A DNA stretch of 64,000 nt from Dirofilaria immitis (lineage: Eukaryota > Nematoda > Chromadorea > Rhabditida > Onchocercidae): positions 2,418,001 through 2,482,000 of the forward strand of contig JAKNDB010000110.1 in NCBI GenBank assembly GCA_024305405.1. Reading direction: 5' to 3'. Below the pieces are notes generated by a model. That model made no database searches. It had not been told where the DNA came from and saw only the letters and a list, made by a program, of their open reading frames with translations. Shown here piece after piece: positions 25,929 through 38,097 of this stretch. The stretch's first letter is position 1; every line of letters starts with the position of its first letter. A program made the position numbers and the translations under genes.

Positions 25929-27033
25929 CTATATAAAAGATATTACAACCATGGTAAACATAAAAGTAACAAATACAATGTAAATTGTCCAAAAACTCCA
26001 TAAGTTCCATGTTGCAATGCAAAACCTATAAAAATTACATCTTTATTGGTAACGTAAATCAGACGTTGAAAAAATAACAAAATCAATTCAATAAACAAAA
26101 ATAAAATGAATCAAAAAAATCGATAAGTGGATCTTCAAACATTGTTCGTCTTTTTCTTTCACATGAAACTGTAAAGATCAACAAAAAAAAAAAATAAATA
26201 AATAAATAAATAATCGATTTTTCTTCCTACCAGCAGCACTTCAAAAAATGAAATATAAATATTAAAGTTCGAAATTCCGAAAACTTACATTATGGAAGAG
26301 GATATGAACATAATAATAGCGAGAAAAATAATTTCGGATAAATTTTGGGCCATTCATCTGTTGAATTTCTATCATTTTTGAATAAAGATATAGTCCAATC
26401 AAGAAAAACTTAACTGACAGAGTATTGAACAAGATAAAAAAACCTGAAAAAAAATTTCGTTTCCGAAAAATTTAATTTGATGAAAGTATGAGAAAAAAAA
26501 ATTGAAACATGGATAGATGGAGCAGTAAATTGAATTTGGAAATAAATGCAGACTTCAATTATATTACGTTAAATTATTCAAAGATTGAGGATAAATATTT
26601 CCTATCAAATATCTAGCAAATCTCAGGTAAACCAGAAATGGTAACTTACCAATCAACTCGTGCATCAATAAATAATGGTATTGGAAGCTCAAAATACCAC
26701 ACAGTTAGAAGAAAGGAACAACACCAAAGGATATCATCTATCTGTAGTTTATAAAATTATGAACAAAAGAATTTTAATTCATATTATATTTTTTAATTCA
26801 TTTTAATTCTGATATAACGATAATCTAAAATCTGCTGATTTTGATGTATGAACGAAAAATAACTTTACCTCTAAATTACGCCTTAATTTTGTTCGATAAC
26901 CACTTCCATGAGTATTTAATGAAGAGATTCCAGAATCGAACGACTCAGCTGTGTGAATGGTATCTAGGCGTCGCCTACTTCGAAATGCTCGCCATGTTTC
27001 TACACTCCTCAGCCGATAATTTTGGAATGCCAT
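25929..27033 (-). CDS. Four-transmembrane protein of unrecognised family
   Basis: Four exons: 27033-26869, 26741-26650, 26443-26289 and 26025-25929, all with good GT/AG sites. The start ATG follows an in-frame TAA. The product is about 165 aa. A basic, Ser-rich cytosolic N-terminus of ~55 residues (WRAFRSRRRLDTIHTAES) is followed by four hydrophobic helices: ILWCCSFLLTVWYFELPI, FFILFNTLSVKFFLIGLYL, SEIIFLAIIMFISSSIMFC and IYIVFVTFMFTMVVISF. It stops just after the last helix. Junction phases are consistent except in exon 3, where two extra bases must be removed, one in the T7 run at 26436-26442 and one near 26340-26350. The layout resembles small tetraspan proteins in general, but no MARVEL, claudin or tetraspanin signature is visible. 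Function unknown. A plasma- or endo-membrane location is inferred. Confidence 0.6.
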
Positions 27034-28561
27034 ATATACTAAGCGATCTTACGTATTTGAGAAAAATTAACGAAATTTAAATAATTAAATTGTCATGTAA
27101 TAATATGTTCAAAACGAGAGAAATCTTACGTGAATAATATATTAGGTTTGACCAGCTAAAAAGTGAATTATTCCACCAAGAAATTTTTAAGATTTAAAGA
27201 ATTACAGCAAACTTATTCAACAAGTTTAATAGTTGTCCATTTCGCTTATCTCCCGGAACAAATAACCATAGTACATAGCATAATTACATCATTTCAACGC
27301 TGATACAGCCATTCTTCTTCATGCCTAGTAAAAAAATCCGATGAAACACCGGCTTGTTACCCGTGATACCACGATGCAACATCTGCCTTCGCGGATCTAT
27401 TTAATCAAAGTGCATAACACAAATTTCCATCCTCAGTGGAGATGAAATGCTGCCATGTGAGTTTAGGCAAACGCTTCCTTCCATGCATCAGCATCAAGCC
27501 ATCAGATACTCCATCCTCATATGCATCATCATAAACATCAACCCGCTATCCCTAAATCCTTTTGATTAGATGTTCTGTACAGAATCTTCTCCCTGATTCA
27601 ATCCATGCCTTCAATCTGATTCAATGACACGATCTCAATCCTTTGATACAAATTGTGTATAAATCAGCCTTCACAAATAAAAACTCCTTTAAATTCAGAT
27701 TAAAGGTTTTCATTACATACTGTTATACAATGACAATAGATTGCTTGACGATCACTGTCATTGCTTACTGTGAATCAGAGTATTATTTATAAACTATCAG
27801 AAGATTTCATCCCGATATTACATATTGGACATACTGGCAAACACAGTAAAAAAAAAAAAAAAGGAAAGAAAGGATGAAACAACTGGAAAATAAATTCATT
27901 AAAAAGAAAAATTCAAGTGGAATATGGATAACAATTAAAACAAAGAAGAAAACAGAAATTTCAAAAGAATTTTGAAGCATAGCAAGAATAGGACGGCTGT
28001 AAGTGAGCACATTTGCTTCAACAGCGAATACTAAAAAATAAGAAATAATAGTTATGTGAGCTGGCAGCTTAATAAAAACAACAAAGTTCACATACAGCTA
28101 TAACATAATATGCAGTAAAATTAACTGCAATTTGTGCTTTAAATAAAAAAATCTACCTATGATTTACACAACCCATTCCTATCACATACAATATTTCATA
28201 CTCTCCTTTTCCTGTCCAGCTATATCAAATTCAGTGGTCAGGATTAGAAAGTATAGAGGGCTGACTGAAATTCAGAAAATCTACATGATGAACTGAATGA
28301 TCATTTTTGTTCTCTTTATTTTTATACATTGCATTCTGAAAAACAATATTCACTGCAGCATATGTACATAATAAACACTGTAAAAAAATAACCTAAACTT
28401 TAAATTAGAAAATCATCGCATCGGAAATAAGTGAGATCGAAAAAAGAAAACAAAGTTCATCAATGTTCTCAACATCACAACCCATAGAAATTATTTTCAG
28501 ACTTGCTATTCACACAACAGATTTTGCGATGGTTAATACACTACTGATTTAATCAAGTGTT
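27034..28561. other. Intergenic region between sax-3 3' end and the four-TM gene, with a GC-richer island
   Basis: Both neighbours are on the minus strand. TTTATT at 28315-28320 (AATAAA on the minus strand) is a candidate sax-3 poly(A) signal. Positions 27280-27660 are clearly less AT-rich and carry an open minus-strand stretch (27549-27405) without a start codon. A hydrophobic minus-strand stretch near 28050-27960 follows a TTTTTTAG acceptor-like site. Neither could be joined to a gene. Confidence 0.5.
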
Positions 28562-31500
28562 TCATGTCGTTTCAGTAAATGAGGAGAACACTGAGAAATG
28601 ACCCGAGTCAATTATGTTTATGTCGCTAGACCAGATCTTTTTACAATTTCGAGACATCGATTTCAAACGACTTGAAGAACGTGCTGCTGATATTCCATCA
28701 TCTGAAACAATTGAGAATAATACTGACAAAAATGGAGACAGACGATATAATAAGTTTTTATTTTAAGCAAATAGCGAATATTGATATTTAAAATTTCCTT
28801 TCTCTTAAAGAACCCGAATACATAATTGCTCTCGATATTTTGATGGCTAATAAAAGCACTAAACATTAACATTTTGCTTTATGCTTTATTTGTACCTTTA
28901 AATGGTTCGGAAAAGAAAGTATTTTCCTCCTCATTATCAGGGAAAAAAAAACACCACAATATTACGCTTACTAAAGAAAAAAATTACATGAACTTTGAGT
29001 AAGCGCCGAAGCACTAACGCCCATGCATGGTTGTGAGGGCCGATGGGCAGCATATTCTGGACTTTGGGAACGATCAACACGACTCGAAGACCGAACACGA
29101 TCATCTTCGGAATTTTCTTCATCTGCTTCTGAAGACGAGCAAAATGCTGATCGATTATTATCGTTCATCAATGAAGACCTTTGACTATCATCATCTTCTT
29201 GACCTCCCCACAGCTACCCACTGCTCCACTTCGATGGTCTTAAATTCATTTTGTTTTATTTCTTTTATTCTAGCGAAAAAAAAATCATTTAAAATTTCAT
29301 TACAAATGAATTAGAATTAAAAGGAATTTATGACACAAGTGGTTAAGAAATGTAAAGTGAAAAAATTTTTCAAAGCAAGTTTCTGCAAAGATGAAATGAA
29401 AGTAGGAGATAAATATTACTTATCCTATTTCGACTATTTGGCCTAGTATTTGTTAAATTAGGCTTTTCGTGTATATGCCTTGCATCATTCTCGAATAACA
29501 ATGCATCGGAGACAGCATCGTAATGCTCGTTAACGTCCATAAGATGACTATCAGGTGAATCCACCACTTCCTTTGAGTGCTTGAAAATATAAGAATCATA
29601 ATAAATTCAACGAAAATAATGAAAGTACAATGGGAAAATCCAACTCTTAACACGATATTTGCAAACAAACATACTGTATCGCTTTGAATGTCGCATGGAG
29701 GAGCATTCGGCGGAGGTGGAGGTATCATATCGAGTAATGTCTGCTTGGGCGGACTTCTCTTTCCATTCAAAGTACCTCCTTTATTTCGTCCATTCGAACT
29801 TCCTGTAATCACCATATGATCAACCTTTATAGATTTATTCATTCTCTCACAGATTAGATAATATGTACGATGAGTAACCAGGTAATAAAGAATGAAACAA
29901 ATATTCACACCAGAAGCCACACATATAATATGCCTACATATATATCAAATGTAATGCAATGTCTAAAAATGCAGATGAATGCTAAAATTCATAAGTAATG
30001 CGTGTTTTGCTAATAAATAAACATAAGAAAATGATGACAAACCTCCAGTACCATCAGATGACTGTACATAAGAAATATCGGTATGCGGAGGACTTCCTGA
30101 ATGATGATGGCTAACAGAACGTATTTTACTATCAACAAAGGAGAATGTCGTTCGCCTAATGTATTATGATGTTTTGTGCTTTCTTTGAAGCGCGGTGGAG
30201 GAGCAGAAGGAACCGGATTGGAAGGAGGCATCGGAGCCCGAAGCATATGATCCTTTAACCATCTCTGCCTGTTGCTCATTACCAGAGTTGTCGTTGCATA
30301 TGGAGAAGGATCATCCTAGAGTAAATCATCAAAGTTTTCCACAAGAAAGGAGAATTCCAATAATAAAATTCACTTCACTACAACTAGGATATGACTAATA
30401 TCAATGGCTAAAAATTTCGGAGTAACGAAATCTAGAGCTGTTATGAAGAAACAACTGAAAACTTATGAGGATTCATTACTACCGTCCAAAAATTTATAAA
30501 GAAAACGTTATAAAAATACATAATATGAAAAAACTGAAAGAAACTAACCAGAACTTGATGACCACCATAGAATGTTGATAAACTAGACGCACCACCAGCA
30601 GTAAGTGCAGCATAATGATAATGATTGGGTGACTGCGCTCGATCCATAGTTCCCAACATATGTGCCGAGGTATCACGATGTAATATCTGGCCATCTATAT
30701 AGAAATCCGTTTGATGTGGAGTTTGCGTATAAATGGGTGGCCCGTTACAATGTACACCATTCATGGAACTATTTAAAAGCGAACGCTGTGCTGAATTAAA
30801 ATTCGTATGATCCATCCATAACGCATCTCGCGCTGTCAGATGAACACTACCGTCATTGATTTTAATAAATGGCATGCCTAATCGAGCTGAAAATGAAAAG
30901 TGCATCTATTAAACGAACTTCGTTCAAAAAATATAAAGACCAAAATCGAACTCCAAGGGGTATGGCAGATCTGAATTTTCTAATCGAACTTAAATATTTC
31001 TGTAATGGAAAGCAGAAAATTTGGATTAAATAAATGTTAGAAATAATAACATTCCAAATCAAAAAAAAGAGAAAAATAATTGAAGCGAAATAATGAAGAC
31101 GAACCAGCAGCTTTACCCTTTGATTTTCGCCATCTCCACCACATGAAAGTAATGAGGGCGATAAATGTAATCCATATCAATACGCCGGCCGTAGCAATAA
31201 ACCAAGGCCTTTTGATAATATGTAGCAAACGATCACCAGACGATATTCCACTCATTAACTGGATGTGTTCCCGCAGTGTTGCTTCATCTGAACAACATTT
31301 TTTTATAGCATGAAAAAATAAAATTTCAACAGAATAATATCCATAATAAAAATATTCGCTCTTTTTCAGGATCACATAGCTTACTCATAGTGACAGCTTC
31401 AAGTCCATGGTAAACTCCAACACCAGCGTTACTTCGTGCTGCAACTTTAACTCCATAAGTCATTTCGGGTACCAGATGGAATAACGTAACGCTTGCTGCA

Positions 31501-34500
31501 CGTTCATTTGTTGTAATATTTCGATTATATTTCGCACCACTACCTAGCACGATAATCTGAAAATAAAAAAATTGAATTGTGCCAATCGGAACAAAAAATG
31601 AATTACTAATACAGAAGAAAAAATCGGAAATTTGGAACTAACTTGGAAACCTTTCAGAATCCCGTTTATTCCATCCGCAGGTGGTGGACGCCACGAAATT
31701 CTTAACGTCGTTAAATTCATCATTCGAACACGTACATCTGTTGGAGGAAGTAGGTGCTGCAATTATTTCAAATATCACTGATTTATAAGATCTGCGACTT
31801 CAGCATATAACTGAGTAATTAATAACATCGCTAAAGACTGGAAATACAAAAACTTTGTTTCAGCTGCATATCCATTAAAAATATTGCCTACTTCAAAGTA
31901 CCATAACCTTGTTTTTCAAATATATTTTGAAAAAATAAATGTTGAAAAATAAATGCAAACAGACTTATTTTTCTTCTAATAGTTATTGTACTATTTCGAA
32001 ATTTCATTTAATCCAACTAAAAATGAATAAAAAATGATATTTATGTGACACTATTACCATTACTTTATACTTAAACTCACTAGGTTATTGTTTGTTTGAC
32101 ACTTATTTAAAAATGAATGTTTTGTTTTATAATCGATCAGCAGAAAACTTCTGACATTCTTCATTAATCTGCGATAAGACTATAGAAGAAAACTTACGAG
32201 CTTCACTTGTAGCTCCATTCAACGAATTACTCGGCATACCCTGAACGGTTTTGTGATATGGAATCACAAAAAATTCATAATTTTGAAAGGACGTAAACCA
32301 TTTACAATGTATGTATCAGTGTTTGGTTTGGAGATATTTACCCAGTGGCTATCGGTACCACTAGCTCCAGCCTGTTTCTGACCTGAAGTTGTTGGTACTG
32401 CCCTCCACTTGATATAATAACCTTCTACTAACGGTTCATTTCTCCGACGCTGCAATTTAATATATATAGAAAACACACTTCTTACTCTTTTATAAACCAA
32501 TAATAAAGGAACAATGAATATATTCGACTCGAAATAATGACCGGATTATTGCCTAATATTAATAATCATGGGGTGATAACAAAATACATTCACTGAAGCA
32601 AACCTCATTAAATGATAATACAACGGCATTAATACACGTCTTTTTACTGTAGAATTAATATTTACTTTGTGTTAGATCGTCGAAGTTTAGGACAATTATA
32701 TCACTCAGATAAAATGAATTTTACCTTCCAACTCAATTTAATAGCCGTAGCATTAATAGTTATTGCTTCATCCAATTTAATTAGTTGTTCCGAGGCAATC
32801 CGTTCTCGGGCAGTATCTAAATCCATACCTGCATTTGCCATTTCGCGTCCACCTAAAAATTTTGTCACGTCTAATCACGTTCCAGTAAGTCATAATTTAC
32901 ATAAGTTGTCTAATTAAAAAATTATGACAAACCTCTTTTCCAACACTTCCTTCTAATAAACATATAAGCATATTCCATTTAAACTTTTTAATCTAATGTT
33001 TAATGTGTATTATCTCATTTTTCCTAAAAATCATAAACTACTGATCTAAAAGTCAAACTACCTTGATGTAATTAATACTCGAATCAGAACTTTTTCAGGA
33101 AAAAGACAGAAATTTCTGTAACATAATCGTTACCATTCAAATTAGTGCCTTAAAGACAAAAAAATTTTCACACAAAAAACTTTTTAACAAAAACAACTCA
33201 CTTTGTTCTTTCTGTGGCTTAGTTTGGATAGCATCACTCATTGCTGATGGTGGACCAATACCTTCAGAATTTTCTGCGCGAACTATGAAAACGTAAGAAT
33301 GTGAAGATTTTAAATTCCTTAGATGATATCGTGGACCAGAAATGTAGTCAGGAACATTAAACCAGGTCTAAAAAAGTTTCAGACTTTGACAAACGATGCC
33401 ATCTATGACAAAGAATAACTAGTAAAACTACTACAGCCAAATTTTTACTTTTTTTAGAGCTGAAAAACACACCTGACCCATTTCTGGACTGAAATACTGC
33501 AAGAGATAGCCATTAACCAAAGTAACACCACTTCTTTCCGGAACAGCCCATTCCAGATCAACACTATCTTCAGTAACATTTTGTGGCGATGGCTTGCCCG
33601 GTGCAGATGGAAAAGCAGATAAATTTGGCATACGGGTAAATGTAACCGATGGATTCGTATGTTCTGCAAATTATAAGCGAATTAATCCGATATGATATAA
33701 GCAGAAACAAAAAGTGGCATTAATAAAATGCAGTCAGAAAATGGGAGGTAATTTGGTTTTTCTTAAATGCTGGATTTTACTGAACTTCAGCTGCATAAGA
33801 TTGAATAAAAAACCTTGAAAAGATCACAACCTTCAACGACTAGAGATGCTGTCCATGTAGATTCACCATCCTGATTACGTGCTCGACATGTATACACGCC
33901 GGTATCACTTTTTCTGCAAAAACAAGATTAAGTATTTCAAAAATGTTTTCAACTCTCAGAAATCTGTTGTCTATAAATATAGCTTACCGTAAAGCAAAGA
34001 AAGAAAAAATAAATATGACCTATAAAATTAAAAGATTATTATTGGTAACAACGCATTAATGTATTTTAATTAATCCAAACAAATGCAAAAGAAGAGGAAT
34101 TTGTTTATAAACTAACGATAACATTATCCGTGGCAAAAAGCTTGATTAAGAAATTCCTTACTTCAATTCCTCAATTTGTAATGATCCGGAAGAAAGTTGC
34201 TTGAAACGTGTTTCAAAATTCACATCTTCTAGGTCAATTTGTTCGCCATTTTTAGCCAACTAATTTGAGGTATACTACGTCCGTTTGCTGCACAAGGTAG
34301 TAATGCTGAAGCACCAACCATTAACGTTTGATTGGAATGTCCATGTTCAATAATTGGTGGTGGATACGAAGGCAATGCTGAAAGAGAAATTATACCAAAT
34401 CACAAAAAATTAAATTGTAAACATTCTAAAAACTAATTCTCAGATATCTCTTTTTTAAATATAATACTTCGAGATATTTGATCCCTCTGAATCAAATAAT

Positions 34501-37500
34501 ATATTTAAAGTTATGGTAACATTTGAAAGAGCAAAGATAACGGATGCTTTGGAAGCGTATAAACACAGCTTTGTTAAATATGATTTAAAAAAAAGTCCAT
34601 AAATCTTCATAAATCACTGATCCTAAATCCTTATAAATACATAAATCTCTGATCCTTATCGTCAAGTATAACTTTTATACTACCACCAAAAGTTCTTCGA
34701 ATTTGGTACAGTTAGAGATCATTCAGTTGTATTCTGAATATTTAGTACAGTGCATAATCATTGCAGTAGGGATTAGAAAAAAGCATAAATATTAACAAGG
34801 TCGAGAAGAACGACCTCATAAATCACTGTTTCAAGTCATCTTTTCCTACTCAGAATTTAAAGACTTTGATTTACAGCCCAACGATATATGCCAATTACAG
34901 TAAAAGAAAGTACCAAATATTCCATACTTAATTTTCAATATTCATTCTTGGCAGTATCAAAATCAAAACCTACAATATCAATATACTATCGAAAGAATGC
35001 AACTTAAAATCGAAAGTGAGATATACATTGCAGAATACTTTTTTTCTCTCTCTCTCTCAGAATTTATTTATCTACCTAGAAACAATCTTCTTCAAGATAC
35101 TGTTACCTTACTTCATTTAGATCAATCTGTAAAAGTTGAAGATATAGAAAACGAAGCACATTTGAAAAAAAAGATTACTTCCGTTGATGCAATACGGCGG
35201 TCCGTAAAGGCACGACAAAGAAAGTGTTGTCGTTAAACTTAACACTGTTCCGAATACCATAATGCTGTTAAGGAATCATTCGGATAAAAGACGTGAGAAA
35301 GAGTTCGCTAACGAAAACAATAGCTTCTGCAGTAGCGAGAAATGAAGTAATATTTGTAGCAACAATGATACTGGTGGTGGTACAAGACCATCTGTGTCGG
35401 CGCTCTATGCTCCTCTTCACACGATTGGTATCACGTCAGCCTCACAGTTACAATCAGCAGCATCTAAGAAGTTTAAATAATTTCTGGAAGAAAAATAACA
35501 ATAACGGATGTTGATAATACACGCATTACAAAATGAACAATCGTAAGAGGAGGTTTGTCTGAAGTGATGAAAAACTCCAAAACTGAGAAAAGAAAAAGTT
35601 CAGAAGATGTAACAAATTTACATATGAATATTGCTGACACTACTTCCTGCACTAATACTAACAGCCGAAGTGATCTCAAAATGAGCAACGACAATGATCA
35701 GCGTAAGAAGTGCATTAAATTCAATAAAGAATCACATTAAATTAACTGAAAGAGTTCAATTACTTTCAATATATTTATGTCAATCAGAGAAAGGAAAATT
35801 TCGAGAGGATGAAATGGAATTTAAAAGATTTGTCGTTTGAAAAATTCAATGCAAAGTTATGTTTAAAATGATTTTTCAAATTCCTACAACAATAGATGGA
35901 TTTAGACTTCTGCGTGAATTCATCTTATTCATAAACATTTCAGCAACTGCCAAATTTATCATAATTAAATGAATAAAAAACATGAAAATCCGTTGGAATG
36001 TCACTTTTTGAAATTATCGATGATAGACAGATAATTGAAGGCCGTAGAGTAGGAATCACAATGAACATATGCTATAGCAAAAGATGAGCAAAGGTCGACA
36101 AAAGTGGTATCAGTAGACGTTATATCTCTTCTTCCTTCCATACTATCTTCTATTCATTTTGGCTTCCGTTAATAACTAAAGAAAGGGTCAAAATTGAGAA
36201 AAGAGAGAGATGGATTGTATGTGTATTGTGAGCTAACTGATTCTATTTGCTGCTAACCATAATATACACATTTCTTAGCTAAAATGCAACGCTTTGATAA
36301 ATTATTTCATCTTATCACACACTCTGATAATTCTTAAAACAAGAATGTTAAGGAGAAAAATTGAATATGAAAAAAACATGGGCATATCTTCAAAGCTTTG
36401 CTCATTTTTTGAAATATCAGTGGCAATGTAAGCTTTCTTCCAAATATTATATATACTACATGAAAAACTGAAGAAATCTGATAAAGTAAAATTATTAATT
36501 TCATTAAAAGTCATTGATACGACTTGCTTATTTGTGAATTTTTTTATTAAAATTTTTATAATTTTGCACATTAGACGATTCAAGAAAAAACGAGGAAATT
36601 TATTTTAAAATATCAGTAATTAAAAAAAATGAAATAAAGATTAAAAATAAGTGAAAAGACGAGGGAGAATTGCTAAATGAGTGATCGAGCTGAGGAATGG
36701 GAAAGAAAACAAGTCATATTAAGAGATGAAAATGTTGAACCGAGAATAATTACAGATATTCGTAGAAATGGAAGAAGAATGTAATATCAAATTGAAAACA
36801 ACAATTCCTTAAATCAAAATATCATTAACTTAAAAAAGAATTTATTTATCAATAATTTTCCTGATAAGTTGTGTTTCCAAAAAGATAAACAAGGTTCATT
36901 ATTCAAGAATGATAATAATCATAACCCATTTTCTTACATTTTTTATTTTTGTTTTTTCAAGCATAATACTGCTGATAACGACCCATTCATCTTTTTTAGA
37001 GAAATAACCTTCTGCTGAACGAAATAAACGTTGAAAGATTTCAATTAATCGTGGGAAAAAAACATTACTATTGCTTATTGCGTATCTCTCAGGAAGAAGA
37101 AATTGGTTGAATGGTTAACTGAGCAGTAAACATACTGGTGTGATTCCGCAGCTACTAACTAATATATCGAACAAAGAAAAATAAGTCTAACGGTTGACAT
37201 AAATGCTACATTCGTAGATGGAAAATTTGTCGTTAAAACTGGAAATATTAATTCAGGATGTCATGAGGGATTGATAGCAAATTGTAGAAATGTCAAAGAT
37301 TCCAGCGCAATATATTATTAGCTGTGAAAGAGATTGTTCCGTTCCCTATACAAACAACATATGTGATGACTAAACTGTGAATGAAATCAACGTTTATCGC
37401 CTTCTTCTTCTTCTTCTTCTCTTCTTTTCAAAAAAAAAAGAGGAAAAATTAATAAGAAGAACGAAAAATCACAGCTGGCTATACAGGCATAATGAGGAGA

Positions 37501-38054
37501 AGAAAAATGAAAATATTGGCAATGAAATTACTCTTAAAGAAAAATATAAATAAATGAAAACAATTTCTGAAGATATTACCGATAAAATTTGATCACTAAT
37601 TTCAAAAAAAAAAAAAAGAAAATAAAATGAAATTATACCACAATTGCGGAGTACGATGCACTTTTACAAGTTAAGTATTATTCGCAGCTTATCAATAAAC
37701 AATTCGTTTCATAACCCATCAAAGACTATGAAACGCTTATGATTTAAGCTGAAAGATAAATTAAAGAATAAAAATGGAGAAGAGATGGAAAGGGACAAAA
37801 TGTAGGATAAAGTATGAAAATGGCAACAGCTATACCGAATCAACCATAACGATCTCGAGAATAAATGAAGAAGTTATGACGAAGCGCAATGACAGTATTT
37901 ATCATCTTATCCACCAACAAATCGAATCAAAATGTATACCACGCGCACGATAACTGACAACGTTTACACAATTTCTTACACCTTCCTTCGACCGAAATCG
38001 TCCAAAATGATATAGCGGCCAGCAGCAGCAGTGTCAGCAGTATCAGCAGTTAGC

Positions 38055-38097
<43 letters not shown>

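Noticed and set aside
32669..32917. + strand ORF of 82 codons
   Set aside because: Antisense shadow of the sax-3 exon at 32852-32725.
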